A stretch of 25,321 nt of DNA from Actinomycetes bacterium (GTDB lineage Bacteria > Actinomycetota > Thermoleophilia > Solirubrobacterales > Solirubrobacteraceae): the NCBI GenBank assembly GCA_023404805.1, contig JAEYAL010000129.1, forward strand, positions 1-25,321, written 5' to 3'. How positions within the stretch are numbered: the stretch's first letter is position 1; each line of letters starts with the position of its first letter. Shown here piece by piece: positions 7,552 to 15,990 of this stretch. A program made the translations under genes and the position numbers. The notes beneath the pieces are model-generated. The model made no database searches, had not been told where the DNA came from, and worked only from the letters and a program-made list of their open reading frames with translations.

Positions 7552-8924
7552 AGCAGCGCCCTCCGGAAGTCTTCGAGCACGCCCTTGAGATGCACGACGA
7601 AGCGGGCCGCGAGGGCGCCGTCGATCACGCGGTGGTCGTACGACAGCGAGAGCGGCAGCATCAGGCGCGGTTCGAACTCCTTGCCGTTCCACACGGGCTT
7701 CATCGCCGACCGCACCACGCCGAGGATCGCGACCTCGGGGGCGTTGACGATCGGCGTGAACGACGTGCCGCCGATCCCGCCGAGCGACGAGATCGAGAAG
7801 TTGCCGCCCGCCATCTGCGCCGGCATCAGCTTCCCGGCGCGCGCCTTCGCGGAGAGGTCGGCGACTTCGCCGGCCAGCTCCAGCACGCCCTTCTCGTCGA
7901 CGCCCTTCACGACTGGGACGACCAAGCCGTTCGGGGTGTCGGCCGCGAACCCGACGTTGTAGAAGTGCTTGACGACGAGCTCGTCGCCGTCGAGCGAGGA
8001 GTTGAACCGCGGGAACGCCTGCAGCGACGCCACGGAGGCCTTGAGCAGCAGCGCGACCATCGTCACCTTCACGTCCGACTGCTCGCTGTTGAGCTGCTTG
8101 CGGAACGCCTCCAGGTCGGTGATGTCGGCCTCGTCGTTGTGGGTGACGTGCGGGATCCGGACCCAGTTGCGCGCGAGGTTCGCGGCGCTCAGCTTCTGGA
8201 TCTTCGTGAGCGGCTCGCGGCTGACCGGCCCGAGCTTCTCGAAGTTCACCTTCGGCCACGGCGCAAGCCCGAGCGACTCGCCCGCGTTGGCAGCCGCGCC
8301 CGCGGGGCCGCCACCAGCGGCCGCCGCCTTCGGGTCGAACGACTCGACGTCGGCCTTCGTGATCCGGCCCTTCTCGCCGGTGCCCCGGACCTGCGACAGG
8401 TCGATCCCGCGCTCGCGCGCGAGGCGCCGCACCGTCGGCGACGCGTACACCGGCTGGTCGGTCGACGCCAAGGCGCCGCCGCCGTTCGGTTGCGCCGCCA
8501 CGGCCTGCACCGTGCTGCCCGCTGCGGCGCCAGCCTCACCGCCTTGGGTCGACCGTCCTTCCTCTGGGGCTATAGCCCCACCAGAAGGACGGTCGGCGCT
8601 CGAGCCGCGAACCGCGCTCGGTTCCGTCGCCTTTGGCGCAGCGTCGGGCTCGGCGCCGCCGTCACCCGGAGCGCCGTCGCCGCCCGCGGCGCCGCCTTCG
8701 TCGATCACCGCGATCACGACGCCCTCAGACACCTTGTCGCCGACACCGACGCGCAGCTCCTTCACGACGCCCGCGACGGTGGACGGCACCTCGAAGGTGG
8801 CCTTGTCGGACTCGATCTCGACGAGCCCCTGCTCGACCTCGACGGCGTCACCGACGGCGACGAGCACCTCGATGATCGGGATGTCGGAGAAGTCCCCGAT
8901 GTCTGGGACGGCGACCTCAGCCAT
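7548..8924 (-). CDS. aceF: Dihydrolipoamide acetyltransferase (E2) of pyruvate dehydrogenase
   Basis: 458 aa. It transfers the acetyl group from the lipoyl arm to CoA and forms the structural core of the complex. Residues 1-77 are one lipoyl domain with Lys41 in ESDKA. A long flexible linker holds a palindromic-element peptide at about residues 111-125. About 156-193 is the peripheral subunit-binding domain (SPTVRRLARERGIDLSQVRG). About 225-458 is the catalytic acyltransferase domain, with His431 and Asp435 in YDHRVIDG. Its ATG at 8924 is preceded by GAGGAG with a 6-nt gap. It follows aceE by 56 bp and overlaps lpdA by 4 bp. A branched-chain or 2-oxoglutarate role is less likely because aceE is adjacent. 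Confidence 0.94.
   Translation of the reverse strand: MAEVAVPDIGDFSDIPIIEVLVAVGDAVEVEQGLVEIESDKATFEVPSTVAGVVKELRVGVGDKVSEGVVIAVIDEGGAAGGDGAPGDGGAEPDAAPKATEPSAVRGSSADRPSGGAIAPEEGRSTQGGEAGAAAGSTVQAVAAQPNGGGALASTDQPVYASPTVRRLARERGIDLSQVRGTGEKGRITKADVESFDPKAAAAGGGPAGAAANAGESLGLAPWPKVNFEKLGPVSREPLTKIQKLSAANLARNWVRIPHVTHNDEADITDLEAFRKQLNSEQSDVKVTMVALLLKASVASLQAFPRFNSSLDGDELVVKHFYNVGFAADTPNGLVVPVVKGVDEKGVLELAGEVADLSAKARAGKLMPAQMAGGNFSISSLGGIGGTSFTPIVNAPEVAILGVVRSAMKPVWNGKEFEPRLMLPLSLSYDHRVIDGALAARFVVHLKGVLEDFRRALL
8551..8594 (-). repeat. Coding palindromic element, copy C (in aceF linker)
   Basis: GACCGTCCTTC (8551-8561) pairs perfectly with GAAGGACGGTC (8584-8594). At the centre is the 14-bp perfect palindrome GGGGCTATAGCCCC (8566-8579). 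The minus strand is translated as DRPSGGAIAPEEGRS. It sits at almost the same residue position in AceF as copy B does in LpdA. Confidence 0.88.
8779..8918 (-). repeat. Lipoyl-domain duplication, aceF copy
   Basis: Partner of 7397-7536; see that entry. The linker sequences after the lipoyl domains are also alike (GAPGD-x-GAEPD-x-AP in both), and each leads into a palindromic element. Confidence 0.85.
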
Positions 8925-8930
8925 GGATCA

Positions 8931-8936
8931 CTCCTC
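8931..8936 (-). promoter_or_regulatory. Ribosome binding site of aceF
   Basis: GAGGAG on the minus strand ends 6 nt before the ATG at 8924. This fixes the aceF start and shows that operon-internal genes here use Shine-Dalgarno initiation. Confidence 0.7.
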
Positions 8937-8980
8937 GATGCTCGGTGTCGTGGCGGCGTGCGGTCACAGGATCAGCCCGC

Positions 8981-11641
8981 CTATCGCAGCCACGGCGCCG
9001 CGGCGTCCGTGTCGATCTCGTACTTCTCGATGGCCTCGGCCACGACCGACGCCTCGATCGCGCCCGTCCCGGCCAAGCGGTACAGCGCGGCGACCGCGAC
9101 ATGGTGGCGGTCGACCTCGAAGAACCGGCGCAGGGCGACGCGGTAGTCCGAGCGGCCGTAGCCGTCGGTGCCCAGCACCTCGTAGGGCGCGTCGACCCAC
9201 TGGCGGATCTGGTCGGCGAACGCGCGCACGTAGTCGGTCGCGGCGACCACCGGCCCCTTCCCGGCGAGTTGCTCCGCCACGTAGGGACGGGCCGGCGCGT
9301 CCTGCGGATGCAGCCGGTTCAACCGATCGGCAGCGAGCCCGTCGCGGCGCAGCTCGGTGAACGACGTGACCGACCAGACATCCGAGCGCACGCCCCAGTC
9401 CTCGCGCAGCAGCTCCGCGCCCGCGAGCACCTCGCGCAGGATCGTCCCCGATCCGAGCAGCTGCACGACGGGCCCCTCGCCCTCGCCGCTCTCGGCGATG
9501 CGGTGCATCCCCCGCAGGATCCCCGCCTCCGAGCCCTCGGGCAGCGCGGGCTGCTCATAGTTCTCGTTCATGACGGTCAGGTAGTAGAAGACGTCCTCGC
9601 GCTCACCGACCATCCGCCGCAGCCCGTCGTGGACGATCACCGCGAGCTCGTACGCGTAGGTCGGGTCGTAGGCGACGCAGTTCGGGATGAGCGCCGCCTG
9701 GATGTGCGAGTGGCCGTCCTCGTGCTGCAGGCCCTCGCCGTTGAGCGTCGTGCGCCCCGCCGTGCCGCCGACCAGGAAGCCGCGGGCCCGCGAATCGCCG
9801 GCGGCCCAGGCCAGGTCTCCGACCCGCTGGAACCCGAACATCGAGTAGTAGATGTAGAACGGGATCGTCTGCACGCCGTGGTTGGCGTACGACGTGGCCG
9901 CCGCGATCCACGACGACATCGCCCCCGGCTCGTTGATGCCCTCTTGGAGGATCTGGCCGCCCTTGTCCTCCTTGTAGAACATGAGCTGGTCGGCGTCCTC
10001 GGGCGAGTAGAGCTGCCCGACCTGGCTGAAGATCCCGTACTGCCGGAACATGCCCTCCATGCCGAAGGTGCGCGACTCGTCGGGCACGATCGGCACGACG
10101 TGCTTGCCGATCTTCTTGTCGCGCAGCAGCGTCGCGAGGATCCGGACGAACGCCATCGTCGTCGACACCTCGCGGTCCGGTCCGGTGCCTTCGAGCTGCC
10201 CGTGGAAGGCGCTGAGCTCCGGCACCTCCAGCGGCGGCGCATCGGTGCGGCGCGCCGGCAGCGAGCCGCCGAGCGCTGCGCGGCGCTCCCGGAGGTAGAC
10301 CATCGCCGGGTGGTCCTCGGGAGGCTTCAGGAACGACCCAGCCCGCGCCTCGTCGTCGGTGAGCGGCAGCGCGAACCGGTCGCGGAAGGCGACGAGCGTC
10401 TCCGGCGTCATCTTCTTCTGCTGGTGGGTGATGTTCTGGCCCTCACCGGAGGCGCCCATCCCGTAGCCCTTGATCGTCTTGGCGAGGATCACGGTCGGCT
10501 GCCCCGTGTGCGCGACCGCCTCGGCGTATGCGGCGTAGACCTTGCTCGGGTCGTGGCCGCCGCGGTTCAGCGTCCAGATCCGCTCGTCGCTCCAGTCCTT
10601 CACCCGCTCGGCGAGCTCGGGGTACTTCCCGAAGAACTTCTCGCGCACGAACTTGCCGTCGCGCGACTTGAACCCCTGGTACTCGCCGTCGACGGCCTCT
10701 TCCATCCGCCGGACGAGCAGCCCGTCGTCGTCCTGTTCGAGGAGCGGATCCCAGTTCGAGCCCCAGATCACCTTGATCACGTTCCACCCGGCGCCGTGGA
10801 AGTTGGTCTCCAGCTCCTGGATGATCTTGCCGTTGCCGCGCACCGGGCCATCGAGGCGCTGCAGGTTGCAGTTGACGACGAACACGAGGTTGTCGAGCTT
10901 CTCGCGGCCCGCCAGCGAGATCGCGCCCATCGACTCGGGCTCGTCCATCTCGCCGTCGCCCATGAACGCCCAGACCTTGCGGTCGCTCGGGCCCAGGTGC
11001 TTGCGGCCCTGGAGGTACTTCATGAAGCGCGCCTGGTAGATCGCCATCAGCGGCCCGAGCCCCATCGACACGGTGGGGAACTGCCAGAACTCCGGCATCA
11101 GCCACGGGTGCGGATACGACGAAAGGCCGGCGCCTCCGGCTTCCTGCCGGAACTGCCGCATGTCGTCTTCTGAGAACCGCCCCTCGAGAAACGCCCGGGC
11201 GTAGATGCCAGGCGACGAGTGGCCCTGGATGAAGACGAGATCGCCGCGGCTCTCATCCGTCGGGCCGCGCCAGAAATGGTTGAAGCCGGTCTCGTAGAGC
11301 GTCGCGGCCGACTGGTAGCTGGCGATGTGGCCGCCGAGCTCAGAGGAGTTGGCGTTGGCCTGGAGGATCGTCGCGATCGCGTTCCACCGCACGAGCGAGC
11401 GCAGCTCCCGCTCGATCGCCGGATCACCCGGCAGCGGCGGCTGCCGCGCCGCGGGGATGGTGTTCACGTACGGCGTGGACAGGTCGTCGGCCGGGTGCAG
11501 CCCGCGCAGCCGGGCGTCGGCGAAGACCGCGCCCAGCAGCTCGGCGGCCCGCTCAGGTCCGCGCTCGCGGATGACGGCCTCGAGGGCCTCGATCCATTCC
11601 TGCGTCTCGGCGGGGTCTACGTCGCCGGGCTGTTCTGCCAT
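8981..11641 (-). CDS. aceE: Pyruvate dehydrogenase E1 component, homodimeric type
   Basis: 886 aa, the normal length for the single-chain E1. It decarboxylates pyruvate with thiamine diphosphate and acetylates the lipoyl group of E2. The thiamine diphosphate-binding motif is seen as GDGEMDEPESMGAI...NCNLQRLDGPVRGN near residues 220-260. Other family hallmarks are ANANSSELGGHIASYQS, FIQGHSSPGIYARAFLEGR, TIKGYGMG and the TGRTTLNGEGLQHEDGHS-type segment (here TAGRTTLNGEGLQHEDGHSH). It is the first gene of aceE-aceF-lpdA. The ATG at 11641 has GGAG only 3 nt upstream and TTGACT ending 7 nt upstream, so the initiation mode is unclear. No alternative function is plausible. Confidence 0.97.
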   Translation of the reverse strand: MAEQPGDVDPAETQEWIEALEAVIRERGPERAAELLGAVFADARLRGLHPADDLSTPYVNTIPAARQPPLPGDPAIERELRSLVRWNAIATILQANANSSELGGHIASYQSAATLYETGFNHFWRGPTDESRGDLVFIQGHSSPGIYARAFLEGRFSEDDMRQFRQEAGGAGLSSYPHPWLMPEFWQFPTVSMGLGPLMAIYQARFMKYLQGRKHLGPSDRKVWAFMGDGEMDEPESMGAISLAGREKLDNLVFVVNCNLQRLDGPVRGNGKIIQELETNFHGAGWNVIKVIWGSNWDPLLEQDDDGLLVRRMEEAVDGEYQGFKSRDGKFVREKFFGKYPELAERVKDWSDERIWTLNRGGHDPSKVYAAYAEAVAHTGQPTVILAKTIKGYGMGASGEGQNITHQQKKMTPETLVAFRDRFALPLTDDEARAGSFLKPPEDHPAMVYLRERRAALGGSLPARRTDAPPLEVPELSAFHGQLEGTGPDREVSTTMAFVRILATLLRDKKIGKHVVPIVPDESRTFGMEGMFRQYGIFSQVGQLYSPEDADQLMFYKEDKGGQILQEGINEPGAMSSWIAAATSYANHGVQTIPFYIYYSMFGFQRVGDLAWAAGDSRARGFLVGGTAGRTTLNGEGLQHEDGHSHIQAALIPNCVAYDPTYAYELAVIVHDGLRRMVGEREDVFYYLTVMNENYEQPALPEGSEAGILRGMHRIAESGEGEGPVVQLLGSGTILREVLAGAELLREDWGVRSDVWSVTSFTELRRDGLAADRLNRLHPQDAPARPYVAEQLAGKGPVVAATDYVRAFADQIRQWVDAPYEVLGTDGYGRSDYRVALRRFFEVDRHHVAVAALYRLAGTGAIEASVVAEAIEKYEIDTDAAAPWLR

Positions 11642-11713
11642 GCGCTCCAGTCAAGCAGCGTTTTGGCGCCCCGGGTGGGCAAATTCCGCCAGCCGTCCAG
11701 GGCGGTGGACACA

Positions 11714-11734
11714 CGCGGCGGACCGACCGCCGCG
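11714..11734 (-). terminator. Terminator hairpin after the secreted repeat protein gene
   Basis: CGCGGCGG (11714-11721) and CCGCCGCG (11727-11734) form a perfect 8-bp stem with a 5-nt loop. It lies 16 bp past the stop of the upstream gene and about 70 bp before aceE, separating the two transcripts. No T-tract. Confidence 0.6.
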
Positions 11735-11749
11735 CGAAGCCCCGCGGCG

Positions 11750-13669
11750 TCAGCCCAGGTTGAACGAGAACGTGACGGTCTCGCCCACGTTCCCGGCCGC
11801 GTCGCGCGGCTTCACCGTCAGCTTGTAGGTCCCGTTCGGCGGCGCGACGCCGAGATCGAGGGTGCTCCCGTCCGGCGAGACCGGCGCGCCGACCTCAGGC
11901 CCGATCACGACCGTGCGCGTGCACTTCTTCTTGCCCTTGCGCAGCTTCGGGTTCGACGGGCGCTTGACGCACTGCCCGCCGCGCTTGATGCCCTTGCGTG
12001 CTTGGCTGACGACCGCGCGGACCGAGACCGGCTCCGACGCGTCGAGCGTCGCGACGAGGCGGCCTGCCTGCTTTTTGCCCTTTTTGCGCGCCGCCTTGAC
12101 GACGCTGACCTGCTTCACGGAGACGACCGGCTTGACGGTGTCGGGATCGGCGGTGGCCGGCTCGACTCCGGTCCCGATGAGGTTCGTGGTGATCGAGTCG
12201 ACGAGATACCCCTGCGCGTCCGGGAGCACCGTCCCGAACACCAGGGTGAGCTCATCCGGCCGGCCGAACGCGGAGCTGATCTCCGTGACCCAAGGATCCG
12301 TCCGCTTGACGCCCTGGCCGAAGGTGCTCGCGCCGGCGGGGCGCCGCGCGACGATGAGGAACTTGCCGCGGCCACCCCACGACACGGCTGCGGCCCCGTT
12401 GCTGTCGACGGCGAGCGACGGGCTGAACGTGCCATGCACGTCGGCGATCGTCTGCGGCGCGCCGAAACCTCCGCTGGCCGGGGCCGTCGCCGCCAGGATG
12501 TTCGCCGGCGAGTAGTCGGGGAACACCGGAGCCGGGAAGGCCCAGGCGGCGGTCACGCCGCCCGCGCCGTCGACGCCGAGCTCGACCGCCGCCTCGTAGT
12601 GGTACGCGTCGTCGCCGGCAGCGTTCGCGCCCAGGGTCTGCGGCGCGCCTGCGGTGCCGTCGGCGGCGACCCGCCGCACCACCAAGTCGACCGGGCCGAT
12701 GTAGGGGTTGCTGCCACCGAGGTCCTGCGCCCACGATGCCGTGATCACGCCATCGGCCGCGACCACGACCTGCGGGTTGTACGGGACTCCAGGCAGCGTC
12801 GATGCGGTGAGGTCGACCGCACTGCCCAGCGAGCCGACCGGGCCGCGAGCCAGGCGGATCCGGCCCGTCTGCGTGGCGGGGTCGGTGCCGAGCACCTCCT
12901 CCCAGACGACCGCGGCCGTGCCGGTGGCGTTGATCGCTGCCACGGGCGCGCCGTGGCGGCTGCCGCCCCAGCCGATCTCAGTGTCGGCGACGTCGGACGA
13001 CAGCGTCTGGCTCGGGCCGAACGTGCCGGCCGGCGAGGTCCGCTGCGCGACCTTCAGCACGCTCCGCGCCTTGCCCGCGGCCGCCGCGGCCGAACGGGTC
13101 GCGGTGTAGGTCAGCACGGCGGAGCCGGCGGGCGAGACCGCGAGCGACGGCAGCGACTGCATCTCGTCTTCCGCAGCGAAGTCCTGGGTGGCGCCAAAGC
13201 CGGCAGCCGAGTGCGTGGTGACGCGTAGGCGGCTCGTGAAGTCGGCGTTGATGCCCTTCGCCTCGCCCCAGCTCACGGTCGCGGTGCCTTGAGCGTCGAT
13301 GCCGACGGACGGCGCACTCGCGCCGTACGCGAGGTCCGAGATCGTCGCCGGCGCCGACCATGGGCCGCCAGCGGCGCGGAACGCGACCTGGACCATCGTG
13401 TTCCCTGCCGCGCCAGCGGGTGTGTCGGGCGTGATCGTCCACGCTGCCACTGCATCGCCCCGGTCGTTGGCCGCGACGTCGGTGGATGGCTCGTAGGTGG
13501 ACGAGATCCCCGGCCCGCTGAGCGTGGTCCTCGACAGCTGCGGGACGCCCAGTTCGACCGGGTACTTGGCGGCCTGCGCTACGGGAGCGCCGACGGCGCA
13601 GAGCCCGACCAGCGCAATCGCCGTGCGGGCCGCTGGCAAGCGACGACAAGAGACCACGGAGCGGAGCAT
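11750..13669 (-). CDS. Secreted protein with propeller-like repeats and a C-terminal Ig-like module
   Basis: 639 aa. The signal peptide covers residues 1-33 (cleavage likely after PVAQA). Residues about 45-470 hold at least six repeats built around a short strand-turn-strand unit such as VAANDRGDAVAAW, VGIDAQGTATVSW, AINATGTAAVVW, ELGVDGAGGVTAAW and AVDSNGAAAVSW, suggesting a beta-propeller. Residues about 510-639 form a beta-sandwich with two cysteines (QCVKR and KKCTRT) and a terminal RDAAGNVGETVTF strand, a module common in secreted Thermoleophilia proteins. No catalytic motif seen; an extracellular binding or structural role is a guess. The start is ATG at 13669 with TAAATT ending 6 nt upstream. 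It is divergent from the first CsgG-like gene. Confidence 0.8.
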   Translation of the reverse strand: MLRSVVSCRRLPAARTAIALVGLCAVGAPVAQAAKYPVELGVPQLSRTTLSGPGISSTYEPSTDVAANDRGDAVAAWTITPDTPAGAAGNTMVQVAFRAAGGPWSAPATISDLAYGASAPSVGIDAQGTATVSWGEAKGINADFTSRLRVTTHSAAGFGATQDFAAEDEMQSLPSLAVSPAGSAVLTYTATRSAAAAAGKARSVLKVAQRTSPAGTFGPSQTLSSDVADTEIGWGGSRHGAPVAAINATGTAAVVWEEVLGTDPATQTGRIRLARGPVGSLGSAVDLTASTLPGVPYNPQVVVAADGVITASWAQDLGGSNPYIGPVDLVVRRVAADGTAGAPQTLGANAAGDDAYHYEAAVELGVDGAGGVTAAWAFPAPVFPDYSPANILAATAPASGGFGAPQTIADVHGTFSPSLAVDSNGAAAVSWGGRGKFLIVARRPAGASTFGQGVKRTDPWVTEISSAFGRPDELTLVFGTVLPDAQGYLVDSITTNLIGTGVEPATADPDTVKPVVSVKQVSVVKAARKKGKKQAGRLVATLDASEPVSVRAVVSQARKGIKRGGQCVKRPSNPKLRKGKKKCTRTVVIGPEVGAPVSPDGSTLDLGVAPPNGTYKLTVKPRDAAGNVGETVTFSFNLG

Positions 13670-13672
13670 GGG

Positions 13673-13698
13673 CGCAATTTATGGCATATGACGCAATT
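13673..13698. promoter_or_regulatory. AT-rich promoter/operator region of the secreted repeat protein gene
   Basis: The -10-like TAAATT (minus strand, 13676-13681) ends 6 nt before the ATG at 13669. It is embedded in an unusually AT-rich stretch with a direct repeat CGCAATT (13673-13679 and 13692-13698) flanking CATATG (13685-13690). The repeat spacing of 19 bp, about two helical turns, could suit a dimeric regulator. It lies in a divergent intergenic region. Confidence 0.45.
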
Positions 13699-13829
13699 GT
13701 GCGACTGACGTCTCGGAGCAGTTACACGCACGGATAGGCGGTGGTGTACAGCGCGGCGCACCTGGTGAGGCGCGCGGGCTGGTCTCCGCTTGGCCGAATC
13801 CGCCGCTGGCGCGGGCGCGCACTGCGGTC

Positions 13830-13835
13830 TACGCT
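13830..13835 (+). promoter_or_regulatory. -10-like box of CsgG-like paralog 1
   Basis: TACGCT ends 7 nt before the ATG at 13843. The stretch TACGCTGGCGC is shared with the same place upstream of paralog 2 (17021-17031), so the promoter was retained after duplication. Confidence 0.6.
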
Positions 13836-13842
13836 GGCGCCG

Positions 13843-15204
13843 ATGCGCTGCTTCGCCCGTCTTCTCGCCTGCGCCGCGGTCGCCGGGACCGCGGCGCTGC
13901 TTCCCGGCGGCGCGGCGGCGGCACCAAGCGGCAGCGTCGCGGGCACCGTCACGACGAAACCTGCCAAAGGCGCCGACGGGGCCGTCGTCGCGACCAACCT
14001 CGCCACGGGCTCCGTCGCGTCGGTGACCGCGCTGTCGAAGCAGGGCGCCTTCAAGGTCACCCTGCCGCCGGGCGGCTATACGCTGTCGACGCAGCTGATC
14101 CCGCCACCCGGCGGCGGCGCGGTCAGCACGAGCCGGTTGCCGGTCACGCTGAAGGCAGGCCAGAAGCGGTCCAAGGTCAAGGTCAAGACCAAGAAGCGCA
14201 CGGCGGGTGGCAAGCACGCCGCTGCCGCGTCCGCCCGCGCGACGCGCGCCTACACGCAGGAGAACGGCCAGGTCACACCTGGGGTCACGGCGTTCTCGGT
14301 CGAGGACTTCACGGGCGCTCCGCCCACCGGCGAGTGGCAGTTCATGAACCAGGCGATGGCCGACCTGCTGATCACCGATCTCGTCGGCAAGACGCCCTGC
14401 CCGACCGCGGTCGTGGCCAACAAGCGCGACCGCAAGCTCATCGAGCAGGAGCTCGACCTCCAGAAGTCCACGTACGTCGACCCCAAGACGCGCGTCAAGC
14501 GCAACTTCATCAAGAGCGACCTGACCGTCAGCGGGACGATCAGCGTCGCCCCCGACCAGTCGTCTGCGCAGGTGACGGTGAACATCACCGATGCGCGCAG
14601 CGGCAAGGTCCTCGACAGCTTCACCACGACGCTGCCCCAGGAGGGGTTCTTCGAAGCCGAGGAGCAGCTCGCCAAAGAGATCGCCAAGCGCGTCTGCCGC
14701 CGCCCCGCCGCCTACGAGCTGTCGCTGTCGGTGAACGGGCAGGGCAACTTCGCCACGCACACGGCGTCGGGCACGATCGAGAACGCCAAGCTGACCGCGC
14801 TGCGCTCGGGCGGCGCCCTCGGCGGCCAGCCGACGAGCTGGTCGGGCATCGCGAGCTTCTCGTGGACCGGCGTCGCAGGCGTCTCGAAGACGGACTGCAG
14901 CTACACGCCTGATCCGCACCAGGGCACCTGGGCCGCCTCCCTCACCGTCGTCGGCGAGACCGACGTGAAGGTCGACTGGAACGCTGGCGGTTCCGGCGCC
15001 GCCTCGCTCACGGTCACGTGCCCGAGCGACAACGGCCCGGTCGTGATCCCCGGGCAGCCCGGTCCGGCGCTGATCAACATCGCGCCGCTCTCGGCGACGG
15101 TGCCGCTGACTGGCGGCTCGATCCCGCTCTCTGGGGGCTTCACCTCCGGCAGCGACGGCTGGACCAACTCCGGCCAGATCCTCGTCAAGCCCATCTGGGA
15201 CTGA
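13843..15204 (+). CDS. Secreted CsgG/LpoB-like protein, tandem paralog 1
   Basis: 453 aa. The signal peptide is residues 1-27 (ending GGAAAA). About 28-105 resembles the carboxypeptidase regulatory-like beta-sandwich (GTVTTKPAKGADGAVVA...GAFKVTLPPGGYTLS). A Lys/Ala-rich linker follows. About 140-285 resembles CsgG/LpoB/FlgO-type domains: a helix with MADLLITDLVG, a variable-name strand VVANKRDRKLIEQEL, a KSDLTVSGTISV strand, then VTVNITDARSGKVLDSF and a final helix ending RVC. About 286-453 is a beta-rich domain ending LVKPIWD. Four mature cysteines are conserved in all three paralogs. Start: ATG at 13843, because the signal peptide begins there and TACGCT lies 7 nt upstream; a frame-open GTG at 13741 is rejected. 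Probably surface or periplasm-like space; function unknown. Confidence 0.78.
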   Translation: MRCFARLLACAAVAGTAALLPGGAAAAPSGSVAGTVTTKPAKGADGAVVATNLATGSVASVTALSKQGAFKVTLPPGGYTLSTQLIPPPGGGAVSTSRLPVTLKAGQKRSKVKVKTKKRTAGGKHAAAASARATRAYTQENGQVTPGVTAFSVEDFTGAPPTGEWQFMNQAMADLLITDLVGKTPCPTAVVANKRDRKLIEQELDLQKSTYVDPKTRVKRNFIKSDLTVSGTISVAPDQSSAQVTVNITDARSGKVLDSFTTTLPQEGFFEAEEQLAKEIAKRVCRRPAAYELSLSVNGQGNFATHTASGTIENAKLTALRSGGALGGQPTSWSGIASFSWTGVAGVSKTDCSYTPDPHQGTWAASLTVVGETDVKVDWNAGGSGAASLTVTCPSDNGPVVIPGQPGPALINIAPLSATVPLTGGSIPLSGGFTSGSDGWTNSGQILVKPIWD

Positions 15205-15206
15205 CG

Positions 15207-15219
15207 CCTGGCGCCCAGG
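15207..15219 (+). terminator. Weak hairpin after CsgG-like paralog 1
   Basis: CCTGG (15207-15211) and CCAGG (15215-15219) with a 3-nt loop, directly after the stop codon. Short stem, no T-tract. Confidence 0.3.
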
Positions 15220-15334
15220 ACGCTGAAATGGCTGCTTGGGCAGTCACCGAACCAACGCCCGTCGGCTGCGGCGAAAGCGCATTGCTGCCGTCTGGGTTCG
15301 GGCGGGAGAGTGCCCGACCAGGACGCACGGCGGC

Positions 15335-15475
15335 TCACTGCTCAGTGAGCGAGCCGAGCGCCTTGTCGTCGAACTTGCGGAGCTCCGAGCCGACACTGAT
15401 GACGCGCACGAAACAACCGTCGAGCCGCTTGATCTCGCGCCGCAGGAGTTTTGCGCGACCCGATGCTGCTCGTCG
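15335..15475 (-). pseudogene. Possible gene remnant, 46 codons without a good start
   Basis: The minus strand is open from after a TGA at 15476-15478 to a TGA at 15335. It reads as a plausible protein end, with LLRREIKRLDGCFVRVISVG followed by ELRKFDDKALGSLTEQ. There is no ATG and no ribosome binding site; only an internal GTG is available. It sits just downstream of the 15490-15942 gene in another frame. It could be the 3' end of a truncated gene or an unrelated open frame. Confidence 0.25.
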
Positions 15476-15489
15476 TCAGCCGCCGGGAG

Positions 15490-15942
15490 TCAGCTTTTCG
15501 AGCGCTCGCTCAGGAGCTCAGCGAGGCCCTCGTCGCTGCACAGCGCTGCGCAGTATCGAAGCTCGAATCGCAGCTCCGAGGGGTCGTAGCGAAGCTCATC
15601 GACAAGGAACTCAACGATCAGGTCCGCCCGTTCGCGACGGCTGACGGCGTCCAGCAGCCCGAGGCGCCGCTCCAGCTGGTCGTACTTCGCCGATGCCGCC
15701 TTGAGCGCGTCCTCGTCGTAGCCGAGTCGGGTCTTCGCCATCTCCCAGACCAGTGACAAGATCGGGCGCGTCTCGCGAGGAACCCGCTGACGCGTCCTGC
15801 TCACGCAGCTCGAGGCCGCAAGCGCACGTTCCGCTTCGCGGCGCAGACCGTGGCGTTCGCCCTGCCCCTCGTCGGCGCCCGGACGGTCGTCGTCGAGGAC
15901 GCTCCGGCCCACGCCAACACCGCTCGTCCAGTGTCCAAACAT
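15490..15942 (-). CDS. Hypothetical protein with helical C-terminal half
   Basis: 150 aa, family not recognised. The N-terminal 65 residues are Gly/Asp/Arg-rich and look disordered. From MAKTRLGYDEDALKAASAKY onward the sequence is amphipathic and helical, rich in Leu, Glu and Arg (QLERRLGLLDAVSRRERADL, then EFLVDELRYDPSELRF). I chose ATG at 15942 because AAAGGA lies 7 nt upstream and a good promoter lies about 50-80 bp upstream; an in-frame ATG within the second half would give a protein of about 80 aa. It is divergent from a ribbon-helix-helix gene, which suggests common control. Codon use looks less biased than in neighbouring core genes. It could be an accessory or phage-related gene, but no hallmark proves this. 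Confidence 0.55.
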   Translation of the reverse strand: MFGHWTSGVGVGRSVLDDDRPGADEGQGERHGLRREAERALAASSCVSRTRQRVPRETRPILSLVWEMAKTRLGYDEDALKAASAKYDQLERRLGLLDAVSRRERADLIVEFLVDELRYDPSELRFELRYCAALCSDEGLAELLSERSKS

Positions 15943-15990
15943 GTCGGGGTCCTTTCGGGCCGGAGGCGTGCCGCTCGGCGGTGAAAGACC

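Noticed and set aside
7552..8259. Upstream extension of the LpdA open frame
   Set aside because: It overlaps the catalytic domain of aceF in another frame. The lipoyl domain starts right after the GTG at 7551, which overlaps the aceF stop as GTGA.
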